Part shown: positions 35,539 through 44,586 of the stretch, one piece after another | Numbering within the stretch: position 1 is the stretch's first letter | How the letters are laid out: each line of letters opens with the position of its first letter | DNA from: Stygiobacter sp043807765 | GTDB lineage: Bacteria; Bacteroidota; Ignavibacteria; Ignavibacteriales; Melioribacteraceae | Length of the DNA: 64,000 nucleotides | Reading direction: 5' to 3' | Assembly (NCBI GenBank): GCA_043807765.1 | Contig: JAZDFQ010000009.1 | Location: forward strand, 1-64,000 | Translations under genes and position numbers: made by a program | Notes under the pieces: model-generated | What the model was told of the DNA's origin: nothing | The model's input: the letters and a program-made list of their open reading frames with translations, nothing else | The model's database searches: none

Positions 35539-35594
35539 GTTATATCGTGGTTAGCTCAACAGGAAAAAGAAATATTTCAACAAAGAAAATTTTT

Positions 35595-37373
35595 TTATTG
35601 CTTAAGGTTTTTTATAAAAAAAGAGGGCGTTACGCCGGTGTATTTTTTAAACGCAGCATTAAATGTAATTCTATTAGAAAAGCCAGCTTTTTTGGCAATA
35701 CTTTCAAGCTTGTAAATATCTACTTCTCCTCTTTGCGAAATTATTAAGACTGCTTTTTTTACTCTAAGTGCATTAATATATGAACAGAAATTTTCTCCAT
35801 AATGTTTGTTGATAATATGTGAAAGGTAGGTTCTATTAGTATTTAATAATTCCGCCAGACTTTCCAATGTCAGGTGTGGATCGGTGAATAATTCTTTTTT
35901 CACTACCGTCTCTTCAAGTCTGGCAATCATATATTTCAACCGAATAGGATCGTCGGTATGTGTTTCTTCACTAAATACCTTTTCAAGTTCTACTATTTCC
36001 GGTTTCTTTTGAGCAGCATCTGATTTGGAATATATATTATTAGAAATAGCTGTAGGTTTATTTTCACAGTGAACAAGTTCTATAACCTTTTCAGTCAGTT
36101 TTTTGTTCGCTTTACGGATCCTTACAAATAGATATAGAATAAGTACGAAAGATAAAAGGACAACTAAAATTATTCCCAGCATCACATTTTGTCTAATGTT
36201 ATACGAAGTGATTTTAAACTCTGACTTCTTGCGGTCATCATCTGCAATAAGCTGGATACCAGCATAGATGTCTTTTCTTCTACTTAATGAATCAGTGCAT
36301 TGAACGACCCTATTATTCCAGTACCAAGCGTTTTTATAATCTTTCAGTTTATCATATACTTCAGATAAAGATTTGTAGATGGCTATATTTAATCTTATGC
36401 TACAATCTTTATTCTTCATTTGATTTGCTTTGAGTAAATAAAACAAGGAAGAATCGTACTTAGCAGCATGAAAGTAAAGCTTCCCCTTTATTAAATATAA
36501 TTTTGTATGTTCATCCAGCCAATTATATTTTGATGCCACAGAATAACTCTTAGTAAAATACAGCCAGGCATTAGCAAAATTTTTTTTGTAAATATATAGA
36601 TCAGCAAGCTGTGTATATGAATAAACAATTCGAACTGAATCTGAATAACTTAAAATTCCTTGACGGGAATTGAGTAAATCATTCAACGCTTTTTTGAAAT
36701 ACCCGATTGACTTATTATAATTATTACGTTCTTTTTCAATTAATCCCAGATTATTTGTAATCACAAACTTTCGCCAATTGTTCCATGCGTAAGGTTCTCC
36801 TTTGAGACGCATTACATCTTTATAGTATTTTTCTGCTTTATCATAAATGGTTGCATAAAAATATAAATCACCAATTTTATGTAATGCTGTTACATATTCG
36901 TACTGGTTATCAATTCTTTCCAAAATGTCTTTTGCTATTAATATGCACACAATTGCCGAATCGTATTTATCTTCTTTTTCGTATATCTCGCTTAAAAGTA
37001 TATGAGAGTGCGCATTTTCTAATAAATCGCCGCTTTCACTTGCTGATGTTATTACTGTATGTAGTATATTCTTTCTTTTTTCATTAGATCCAAATCGGGC
37101 ATAGTATATAAGGGCGCTATGATAACAAGCTGGATCACTAAACTTCATCGTTAATTTTACAAGTTCTTCTGCTTTTTTATGGGTTATAGCTGTATCGATA
37201 TCGTTAAGTAATAAAACGATTTTTTTCAATATATCTTTTTTAGCCGAATCGTCGGCTCTTTGTAGTTCGTCAAATATAGAATCGAAACTAGGCTGGCAAT
37301 AAATTTGAGTATTTGAAGAGAGGAGAATAATAGAGATAAAAAAAACAATTCTTAGAAATTTATTCAAGGACAT
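35595..37373 (-). CDS. Membrane-anchored TPR protein with C-terminal AraC-type HTH
   Basis: A 592-residue regulator. A signal/anchor (FLRIVFFISIILLSSNTQIY) is followed by a periplasmic TPR array (about 30-390), a transmembrane helix (VMLGIILVVLLSFVLILYLF, ~400-420), a charged linker and an AraC/XylS DNA-binding domain (about 490-592: LTLESLAELLNTNRTYLSHI then the second helix-turn-helix AKKAGFSNRITFNAAFKKYT). This one-component architecture (periplasmic sensing, cytoplasmic DNA binding) is common in Bacteroidota. It is encoded opposite to the surface-protein genes and flanked by two of them, so it may control them. No operator was identified. Confidence 0.88.
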   Translation of the reverse strand: MSLNKFLRIVFFISIILLSSNTQIYCQPSFDSIFDELQRADDSAKKDILKKIVLLLNDIDTAITHKKAEELVKLTMKFSDPACYHSALIYYARFGSNEKRKNILHTVITSASESGDLLENAHSHILLSEIYEKEDKYDSAIVCILIAKDILERIDNQYEYVTALHKIGDLYFYATIYDKAEKYYKDVMRLKGEPYAWNNWRKFVITNNLGLIEKERNNYNKSIGYFKKALNDLLNSRQGILSYSDSVRIVYSYTQLADLYIYKKNFANAWLYFTKSYSVASKYNWLDEHTKLYLIKGKLYFHAAKYDSSLFYLLKANQMKNKDCSIRLNIAIYKSLSEVYDKLKDYKNAWYWNNRVVQCTDSLSRRKDIYAGIQLIADDDRKKSEFKITSYNIRQNVMLGIILVVLLSFVLILYLFVRIRKANKKLTEKVIELVHCENKPTAISNNIYSKSDAAQKKPEIVELEKVFSEETHTDDPIRLKYMIARLEETVVKKELFTDPHLTLESLAELLNTNRTYLSHIINKHYGENFCSYINALRVKKAVLIISQRGEVDIYKLESIAKKAGFSNRITFNAAFKKYTGVTPSFFIKNLKQ

Positions 37374-37544
37374 ACTCCAAGAAGAATATTGAAATCGGCT
37401 TTTTCAATACTTAAATATATTCTATTGCTGAAATTATTACAAACACATACGTCACAAATACTTTGGAAAGTTAAGATTTATCAATCTTACTTATCATTTA
37501 TCTCAAATTAACACCAGATTAAGTGATCCACATATTTTCTTTCC

Positions 37545-37700
37545 GATGTTACGTAGAAAGAAAGTATTTGCCATTCCGAGTTCACATAATGGCGGGCGAA
37601 GAATCTGCAAACTTCATTTTTTGGTCGATTTTGAGGTACTTCACTCCACTTCGTTCTGTTCAAAATGACATGCTGCGTAAGGTGGGTTACTAAGTAGATC
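37545..37700. repeat. MITE-like relic
   Basis: 'gatgttacgtag' near 37550 and 'tgctgcgtaaggtgggtta' near 37672-37690 act as degraded ends, with interior 'gccattccgag' and 'cttcgttctgttcaaaatgacat' in pieces, a common inverted-repeat interior in this lineage. The rest of the interval 37374-37878 shows no gene. Confidence 0.45.
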
Positions 37701-37878
37701 CACTGGTTTCTCTATTCTTTCACACCTAAAAAATCTCACAAGTCGGCTTTAGCAAACACTGATGTAAGAATTGATAAATCCTTACAACAAATAAATATTC
37801 TCATATAGGAAATGAATTATATAGGCTTCGAATTTATTCTCATACTGTTGAATTCAATAGCACTTTAGCGGTTAGATT

Positions 37879-38004
37879 ATGATGAAAAAAATATTAGAGA
37901 AACTGAGAATGCATAGCTTTTCAACCGAGGGTATTCTGGTAATCGTCTACATAATCTTAGCCCTAACTTTCGTGATTTATATTCTGTCTTCCTTCTTTAA
38001 GTGA
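37879..38004 (+). CDS. 41-residue single-helix membrane protein
   Basis: ATG 37879 to TGA 38004: a basic N-terminus (MMKKILEKLRMHSFSTEG) and one hydrophobic helix (ILVIVYIILALTFVIYILSS). No clear ribosome site. It lies 80 bases before the FN3 adhesin start on the same strand. No family recognised. Confidence 0.4.
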   Translation: MMKKILEKLRMHSFSTEGILVIVYIILALTFVIYILSSFFK

Positions 38005-38084
38005 GTGTTAAAATACGGATTATTGACAAACTCCAAACCACATATAAAATAATGAATTCTTCAACGAAAAAAGAGGGCAGAGAA

Positions 38085-41000
38085 ATGAAAAAAAACTTTA
38101 AGATACTAGTTCTATTTTTATTTGGGATATTAGTCTTGAGCGGGAATTTAGTAGCTCAAAAGAAAATACCTCCTAAAATGTCAAATATTACCGGAGGTGG
38201 ACTGGCAAGAGTATCCGGAGGTACTTTAGCTGCTGCAGATCCAATGTGTACTGATGACCCAACAGTATACCCGGCAGGTGTTAATACCGGTAATGCAGAA
38301 GGAGGCCCCAATTATTCATGTTTGGGTAGTCAACCAAATCCGGCATGGTACTACTTGAAAATTGGGGTAAGTGGAGATATAAACATTCTGGAAACAAATA
38401 GTAATGCTGTAGATGTTGATTTTTGTTTGTGGGGTCCTTTTCCAAATAAAAATCCCGCAGCTGCTGAACTTACAGCAGGGAAAGTTGTCGATTGTAGTTT
38501 TGCCCCTGCCGCAGTAGAAAATATTAATATTCCAGCTGCTGCAGTTATTGGTGAATATTACATCTTGTTGGTAACAAATTTTTCTAACGCAGCAACAAAT
38601 ATTACATTGAATAAAACAGGTGGTGCTGGAGCCACAGATTGTAGTATTTTGGTGCCTCCAGCGCCGGTGGTTTACTTGACAACCAGCGGTGGGAATTCAA
38701 CCTATCAGGCAAATACACCGGGTATTGTTATTGATCCAGGGGTTACAACCATGAATGGTCCGCATAACGGCGCACTAGTATCGATAGGAAATAATTTTGT
38801 CAGCGCTCAAGATAGACTAATTTATCCGGCAAATCTTTATGGGATAACCGGAAATTATAATATTGCTACTGGAGTACTTACATTAACTGGAGTTGGAACT
38901 GACGCACAATACACTGATGTATTAAGATCAATTCAATATCAGAACATTAGTGGACTTCCTAACAGTGCCACAAGAACTATTTCTTTTCAGGTCGGAACGT
39001 CACTCGCCTATTCTGGTAATGGGCATTATTATAGATTTGTAGGAGGAGGTATCACTTGGACGGCTGCTCAAGCAGCAGCAGCAGGTTCCACTTATTATGG
39101 TCTTCAAGGATATTTAGCTACAATTACTACAGCAGGAGAACAAAATTTTCTTGCTACTAAAATTCAGGGTCAGGCATGGCTTGGGGGAAGTGATGCCGCG
39201 GCAGAAGGAACTTGGCGATGGGTTACAGGTCCCGAAAATGGACAGCTTTTAGGTGCTTCCTATACAAACTGGGATGCTGGTGAACCAAACAACTCTGACC
39301 CTGATCCGTCAGGTGAAGATTATTTACACTTCTTAATTTCCGGAAGATGGAATGACTATTTTAATGGAAATCCTACAATAGTAGGTTATATGGCAGAGTA
39401 TGGTGGAATGGCAGGTGACCCAGTTGTAACAGTTTCAGGTGATAAGAATGTTGATATTTTAACAATTCCACCACCACCTGTAAATGGTGCATCTACTGGG
39501 ATAACCAATTCAAGTTTTGATACACACTGGGCTGCCTCTGCTGGCGCTACCGGTTATTTCCTAGATGTAGCTACAGATGCAGCATTCACAACATTCGTAG
39601 CAGGTTTCAATAATAGGGATGTAGGGAATGTACTCACCTTTAATGTCCCGGGATTATTATCAGCAACAAACTATTACACAAGAGTAAGGGCTTATAATTT
39701 AAGTGGAACAAGTGGCAGCTCGGGAACAATAACAACATTAACAATACCAAATCCGCCAACATTTCCCGCACCAGCTGCAACAAATATTACAACAACAAGT
39801 TTTCAAGCCAATTGGATTGCATCGCCCGGTATAATTGGTGGTTACCGTCTTGATATAGCCGAGGATGCTGCTTTCACAATATTCCTTGCAGGACACAATA
39901 ATAGAGATGTTGGAAATGTAACATCGTTTGTTGTAAATGGAATAACAACATGTACCCGGTATTATTGGAGATTGAGAGCTTATAATGCAAGTGGAACTAG
40001 TGCCAGTTCAACAGTAAACAATGTCAGGTCAATTCCACTTCCACCAACTTTCCCGCAATTGCCGGCAACAGCAATAACATCAACAGAAACAACTATTACA
40101 TTGTACTGGAATGCTTCCGGTTGTGCAACCGGCTATTTTCTTGATGTAGCAACTGATCATTTATTCACAAACAATACAATGGTTACCGGGTATAATAATA
40201 AAGATATTGGAAATGTAACAACAATTACGATTCAAAATTTATCACCCGGAGTATTTTATCATTGTAGACTGCGTGCATACAATGAAAGTGGAACAAGTGA
40301 TAATTCGCTTTCGAGATATATAGAAACCTTAACCTATTCTCCTGTGTCACTAACGGGAACAAATTTAACTACAACAAGTTTCACTGCAAATTGGAGTGCC
40401 TCACAGGGAGCTTCAGGTTACTATCTTGATATAGCGACAGATCCGGGCTTTACAAATTTTGTTTCCGGATATAACAATAAATATATGTTTGGAGGAACTA
40501 CAACATCAATAAATATTACCGGATTGTTGCCAAATACTACTTACTACGGTAGAGTGCGCTCACACAACGTAACACAAAACCTTAGCAATTATTCTCCAAT
40601 TTTAACCGTTACCACTTTTCCGGTTGACCCACCAACATTAGCAGATCCATCAGTAACGAATATAAATTCGTTTGGATTTACCGGCAATTGGAATGCAGTA
40701 ACAGGAGCAACAGGGTACTTTTTTGATTTGTCAACGGATCCGAATTTTGCAACTTTTATTACAGGGCATAACAATAGAGATGTAGGAAATGTAACAAGCT
40801 ATGCTGTAACAGGATTGAATCCGAACACACTATATTATTTTAGAGTGAGAGCATATAATGCAAACGGAGCGGGCCAAAATTCAGCTACGGCGCCAGCAAC
40901 AACAGCGCCCGCTGTACCAACACTGGCCAATCCATCTGTAACAAACATTAATTCATTTGGATTTACTGCAAATTGGAATGTAGCAGCGGGAGCTACAGGA

Positions 41001-44000
41001 TACTTTTTAGATTTGTCGACTGACCCAAATTTTGCAACTTTTGTTACAGGATATAATAATAGAGATGTGAATAATGTACTTACATATGTAATAACCGGAT
41101 TAAATCCTGACACGCAATATTATTTTAGAGTACGAGCATATGGACCTAACGGAACGGGATCTAATTCACTAACAGCGCCAGCAACAACAGGGCTGACTAT
41201 TCCAATATTAGCTGATCCATCGGTAACAAATATTACATCGTTTGGATTTACAGCTAATTGGAATGCAGTAGCAGGAGCTACAGGCTATAATTTTGATTTA
41301 GCCACAGATGCTGCTTTCACAAATTTTGTAATAGGATACAATAATAGAGATGTAGCGAATGTGACTACATATACGATAACAGGTTTGAATCCGAACACAC
41401 AATATTATTTCAGAGTTAGAGCATACTATCCTAGTGGAACAGGATCTAATTCAGCAACTGGACCGGCAATAACAGCACCAGGTGCACCAATATTAGCCAA
41501 TCCATCGGTAACTAATATTACAACATTTGGATTTACAGCTAATTGGAATGCAGTAGCAGGAGCTACAGGATATTATTTTGATTTAGCAACGGATGCGGCA
41601 TTCACAAATTTTGTTACAAACTATAACAATACCGATGTTGGAAATGTACTTACATATACAATAACAGGATTAAATCCCGGTTCTCAGTATTTTTTCAGAG
41701 TAAGAGCATATAGTCCAAATGGTACAGGAGTTAATTCATTAGTAGCACCGGCAACAACACTACCGGGTACACCAACTTTTGCAAGTCCTTCTGTAACAAA
41801 TATTACTTCGGTTGGATTTATGGCAATCTGGAATGTTGTAGCTGGAGCCACAGGTTACAATTTTGATTTGTCAACAGATCCGAATTTTGCAACTTTTATT
41901 TCCGGATACAACAATAGAGATGTTGGAAATACAATAACGATAACAATCACTAATTTGACTCCAAATACACAATACTATCTCCGGATGAGAGCGTATAATG
42001 CATCTGGTGTTGGTCAAAATTCAGCAATTGTTCAGGCAACTACATTACTAAATGCACCAGCATTAGCAAGTCCAGCGGTAATTAATATAAGTCCGTTTGG
42101 ATTTACAGCAAATTGGAATGCAGTATTAGGTGCAACAGGATATTATTTTGATTTGGCAACAGACCCAGCATTTACAAATTTTGTTCCCGGTTACAATCAC
42201 AAAGATGTAGGAAATGTAACTACATATACAGTAACAGGCTTGAATCCAAACACACAATATTATTTTAGAATAAGTGCCTATAGCCCAAATGGCGGCGGAT
42301 TGAATTCAGTATCAACACCAGTAACAACCGGACTAGGGATACCAACATTGGCCAATCCATCGGTAACAAATATTACAACGTTTGGATTTACAGCTAATTG
42401 GAATGCAGTAGATGGGGCAATAGGATATAATTTTGATTTGGCAACAGATCCAGCATTCACAAATTTTGTTACCGGATACGATAACAAAGATGTAGGAAAT
42501 ATAACTACATATACAGTAATGGGATTGAATCAAAACACACAATACTATTTCAGAGTAAGAGCGTATAATGCTTCAGGAATAGGTCCAAATTCAGTTATCA
42601 TGCCGGCAACAACAGCACCAGGTGCACCAAACCTAGCAAGTCCGTCAGTAACTAATATTTCATCTTTCGGATTTACAGCAAATTGGGTTGCCGTAGCAGG
42701 AGCTACTGGATATTATTTTGATTTAGCAACGGATCCAACATTCACAAATTTTGTTACCGGCTACAATAATAAAAATGTAGGAAATGTATTGAGCTGTACA
42801 ATCACAGGATTGAATCCATTAACTCAATATTATTTCAGAGTAAGAGCATATGGTCTCACAGGAACAGGTGTTAATTCAACAGTAGGACAGGCAACAACAG
42901 CAACAGGAGTTCCAATACTGGCAAATCCATCTGTTACCGATATAACCTCTACAAGTTTTACGGCGCATTGGCTGGATGTTGGCGGAGATTATGGATATTA
43001 TTTTGATTTAGCTACAGATGCTGCATTCACAAATATTGTTACCGGTTACAATAATAAAGATGTAGGAAACATAACCAATTACACTCCGGTAGGGTTAACA
43101 CCAAATACACAATATTATTTCCGAATAAGATCATATAACCTAAGTACAACCGGATCGAATTCAGCAACCGGACAAGCGAAGACAACGCCTGGTGCACCAA
43201 CATTGGCAAGTCCGGCAGTAACTAATATAACAACTGCCAGCTTCAAAGCAATTTGGAATGCGGTATCAGGTGCCATAGGATATTCCTTTGACTTAGCAAC
43301 AGATGCAGCCTTCGTAAATTTTGTTGCCGGATATAATAATAAAGATGTAGGAAATGTAACTACATATACTGTAACAGGATTAAAACCTATTACACAATAT
43401 TACTTCAGAGTAAGAGCTTATAATGCAAGTGGTGCAGGAGTTAATTCGGTTTCCAGCGGTGTACTCACATTGCTAAATGTTGCTGCTATTTTAATAAACA
43501 TAGAACCAACTGCGCTTCAGTACACAGTAAAACAGAGCACAGTACAAGTAAGCAATACTATAGAAGTAAGAGATAATATACATGCAACTCTTGCATCTGC
43601 AACAATATCAGTTGCATCCGGATATAATTCGGTACAAGACGTTCTTATATACACCAACCAGGACGGAATAATAGGAACATGGGATGCAATAAGCGGCAGC
43701 ATGTTTTTAAAGGGAAATGCAACGCCGGCACAATATCAGGCATCATTAAGAACAGTTAAGTATAAAAACTCTTCAGCTACTCCGGGTGTTATTGATAGGA
43801 CAATAAGTTATACTGTTAATGATGGATATGATAATAGTAATCTACAGAGTAGAACAATTAGATTTATTACTACGGGAGTAGAACATTTAGCATTAGGCAT
43901 ACCAACCAAGTATGAATTATTCCAGAATTTCCCTAATCCTTTTAATCCAAGCACAAAAATAAGATTTGCATTACCTAAAGAAAGTAATGTTGAGATAACA

Positions 44001-44168
44001 ATCTTTAATATGCTTGGTGAAGAGGTAATTAGATATTCTGAAGGAATTCAAAGTACCGGTTACCACGAAATTGTTTTTGATGCTAGTAATTTGCCTTCCG
44101 GTTTATATGTTTACAGAATAGCTGCAGATGGCTTTTTACAAACTAAGAAGATGTTGTTGATGAAGTAG
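38085..44168 (+). CDS. T9SS-exported adhesin: C-type lectin domain plus tandem fibronectin III repeats
   Basis: A 2027-residue secreted protein; ATG 38085 (MKKNFKILVL) follows GAGG, and an in-frame GTG further upstream is discounted. In order: signal peptide; a pre-peptidase-C-like domain (about 45-200, FCLWGPF); a cadherin-like domain (205-310); a C-type lectin domain (315-441) with WLGGSD, the sugar-binding EPN triplet in YTNWDAGEPNNSD and the WND motif; about five irregular FN3 domains, then ten FN3 units of exactly 95 residues to ~1795; a second cadherin-like domain (1800-1925) related to the first; and the sorting domain (~1937-2027, QNFPNPFNPSTKIRFALP, ending KKMLLMK). EPN in C-type lectins usually indicates mannose/glucose-type ligands. 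Likely a large surface adhesin. Confidence 0.92.
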   Translation: MKKNFKILVLFLFGILVLSGNLVAQKKIPPKMSNITGGGLARVSGGTLAAADPMCTDDPTVYPAGVNTGNAEGGPNYSCLGSQPNPAWYYLKIGVSGDINILETNSNAVDVDFCLWGPFPNKNPAAAELTAGKVVDCSFAPAAVENINIPAAAVIGEYYILLVTNFSNAATNITLNKTGGAGATDCSILVPPAPVVYLTTSGGNSTYQANTPGIVIDPGVTTMNGPHNGALVSIGNNFVSAQDRLIYPANLYGITGNYNIATGVLTLTGVGTDAQYTDVLRSIQYQNISGLPNSATRTISFQVGTSLAYSGNGHYYRFVGGGITWTAAQAAAAGSTYYGLQGYLATITTAGEQNFLATKIQGQAWLGGSDAAAEGTWRWVTGPENGQLLGASYTNWDAGEPNNSDPDPSGEDYLHFLISGRWNDYFNGNPTIVGYMAEYGGMAGDPVVTVSGDKNVDILTIPPPPVNGASTGITNSSFDTHWAASAGATGYFLDVATDAAFTTFVAGFNNRDVGNVLTFNVPGLLSATNYYTRVRAYNLSGTSGSSGTITTLTIPNPPTFPAPAATNITTTSFQANWIASPGIIGGYRLDIAEDAAFTIFLAGHNNRDVGNVTSFVVNGITTCTRYYWRLRAYNASGTSASSTVNNVRSIPLPPTFPQLPATAITSTETTITLYWNASGCATGYFLDVATDHLFTNNTMVTGYNNKDIGNVTTITIQNLSPGVFYHCRLRAYNESGTSDNSLSRYIETLTYSPVSLTGTNLTTTSFTANWSASQGASGYYLDIATDPGFTNFVSGYNNKYMFGGTTTSINITGLLPNTTYYGRVRSHNVTQNLSNYSPILTVTTFPVDPPTLADPSVTNINSFGFTGNWNAVTGATGYFFDLSTDPNFATFITGHNNRDVGNVTSYAVTGLNPNTLYYFRVRAYNANGAGQNSATAPATTAPAVPTLANPSVTNINSFGFTANWNVAAGATGYFLDLSTDPNFATFVTGYNNRDVNNVLTYVITGLNPDTQYYFRVRAYGPNGTGSNSLTAPATTGLTIPILADPSVTNITSFGFTANWNAVAGATGYNFDLATDAAFTNFVIGYNNRDVANVTTYTITGLNPNTQYYFRVRAYYPSGTGSNSATGPAITAPGAPILANPSVTNITTFGFTANWNAVAGATGYYFDLATDAAFTNFVTNYNNTDVGNVLTYTITGLNPGSQYFFRVRAYSPNGTGVNSLVAPATTLPGTPTFASPSVTNITSVGFMAIWNVVAGATGYNFDLSTDPNFATFISGYNNRDVGNTITITITNLTPNTQYYLRMRAYNASGVGQNSAIVQATTLLNAPALASPAVINISPFGFTANWNAVLGATGYYFDLATDPAFTNFVPGYNHKDVGNVTTYTVTGLNPNTQYYFRISAYSPNGGGLNSVSTPVTTGLGIPTLANPSVTNITTFGFTANWNAVDGAIGYNFDLATDPAFTNFVTGYDNKDVGNITTYTVMGLNQNTQYYFRVRAYNASGIGPNSVIMPATTAPGAPNLASPSVTNISSFGFTANWVAVAGATGYYFDLATDPTFTNFVTGYNNKNVGNVLSCTITGLNPLTQYYFRVRAYGLTGTGVNSTVGQATTATGVPILANPSVTDITSTSFTAHWLDVGGDYGYYFDLATDAAFTNIVTGYNNKDVGNITNYTPVGLTPNTQYYFRIRSYNLSTTGSNSATGQAKTTPGAPTLASPAVTNITTASFKAIWNAVSGAIGYSFDLATDAAFVNFVAGYNNKDVGNVTTYTVTGLKPITQYYFRVRAYNASGAGVNSVSSGVLTLLNVAAILINIEPTALQYTVKQSTVQVSNTIEVRDNIHATLASATISVASGYNSVQDVLIYTNQDGIIGTWDAISGSMFLKGNATPAQYQASLRTVKYKNSSATPGVIDRTISYTVNDGYDNSNLQSRTIRFITTGVEHLALGIPTKYELFQNFPNPFNPSTKIRFALPKESNVEITIFNMLGEEVIRYSEGIQSTGYHEIVFDASNLPSGLYVYRIAADGFLQTKKMLLMK
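40626..43475 (+). repeat. Ten tandem 285-bp FN3-encoding units
   Basis: The tttggattta word (FGFTA) or its aligned equivalent occurs at 40671, 40956, 41241, 41526, 41811, 42096, 42381, 42666, 42951 and 43236, always 285 bases apart. Units diverge in sequence but not in length. Conserved peptide blocks are GATGYxFDLATD, GYNNxDVGNV and LNPNTQYYFRVRAY. Confidence 0.95.
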
Positions 44169-44202
44169 TACTTAGTATTTAGTATTGAGTCGTTAGACAA
44201 AG

Positions 44203-44229
44203 TCCCGCTTTAAGCGGGATTTTGTTTTT
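44203..44229 (+). terminator. Intrinsic terminator
   Basis: tcccgc-tttaa-gcggga followed by ttttgttttt. The stem is identical to that at 35043-35059, the loop differs. Confidence 0.85.
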
Positions 44230-44350
44230 AAACAAGAACGGTTTGTGAAAAACAAAGCGCGTAATTTTCAGAAGGCTGTATTTAAAATTTCACGCTATTA
44301 ATTGTTGAAACGCATTTGATGCGTCTTTACAAAAGAATACTTTTTATTTT

Positions 44351-44471
44351 AGAGACTGTCTCATAAGGTGAAAAAGTCATTTCGAGCGTAGTCGAGAAAT
44401 GAGAATTTCGCTTAATTCACACTTCGACTCCGCTCAGTGTGACTGTGAAAATGGCTTTTGAGATAACCTCT
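44351..44471. repeat. MITE-like element (agagactgtctcataa ... ttttgagataacctct)
   Basis: Imperfect terminal inverted repeats enclose 'gtcatttcgagcgtagtcgag' and 'cttcgactccgctcagtgtgac' in pieces. The outer agaga(c/g)... ends recall family 2 at 7399. Just before it, 44315-44330 keeps a REP-like fragment (acgcatttgatgcgtc). Confidence 0.55.
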
Positions 44472-44553
44472 AACGAAAAAAGATTTTAGATCAGCCCCGG
44501 TACTATCCGGTCGGGTGGATAAAAAATGTCACTTTTTAAGGGGCATTTTTTTC

Positions 44554-44561
44554 TATATTTG
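44554..44561 (+). promoter_or_regulatory. Bacteroidota-type -7 element TAtaTTTG
   Basis: TATATTTG, 25 bases before the ATG of the next cohesin-like gene, fits the TAnnTTTG consensus of Bacteroidota. The -33 TTTG box is not clear. A weak aaaaaatg/cattttttt hairpin lies just upstream (44524-44552). Confidence 0.4.
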
Positions 44562-44586
44562 CATAGAAAATTCAGAGGGATTATAG

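Noticed and set aside
40626..43475. Regularly spaced repeats considered as a CRISPR-like array
   Set aside because: The period is 285 bp, units are coding FN3 domains throughout, and there are no short identical repeats with unique spacers.
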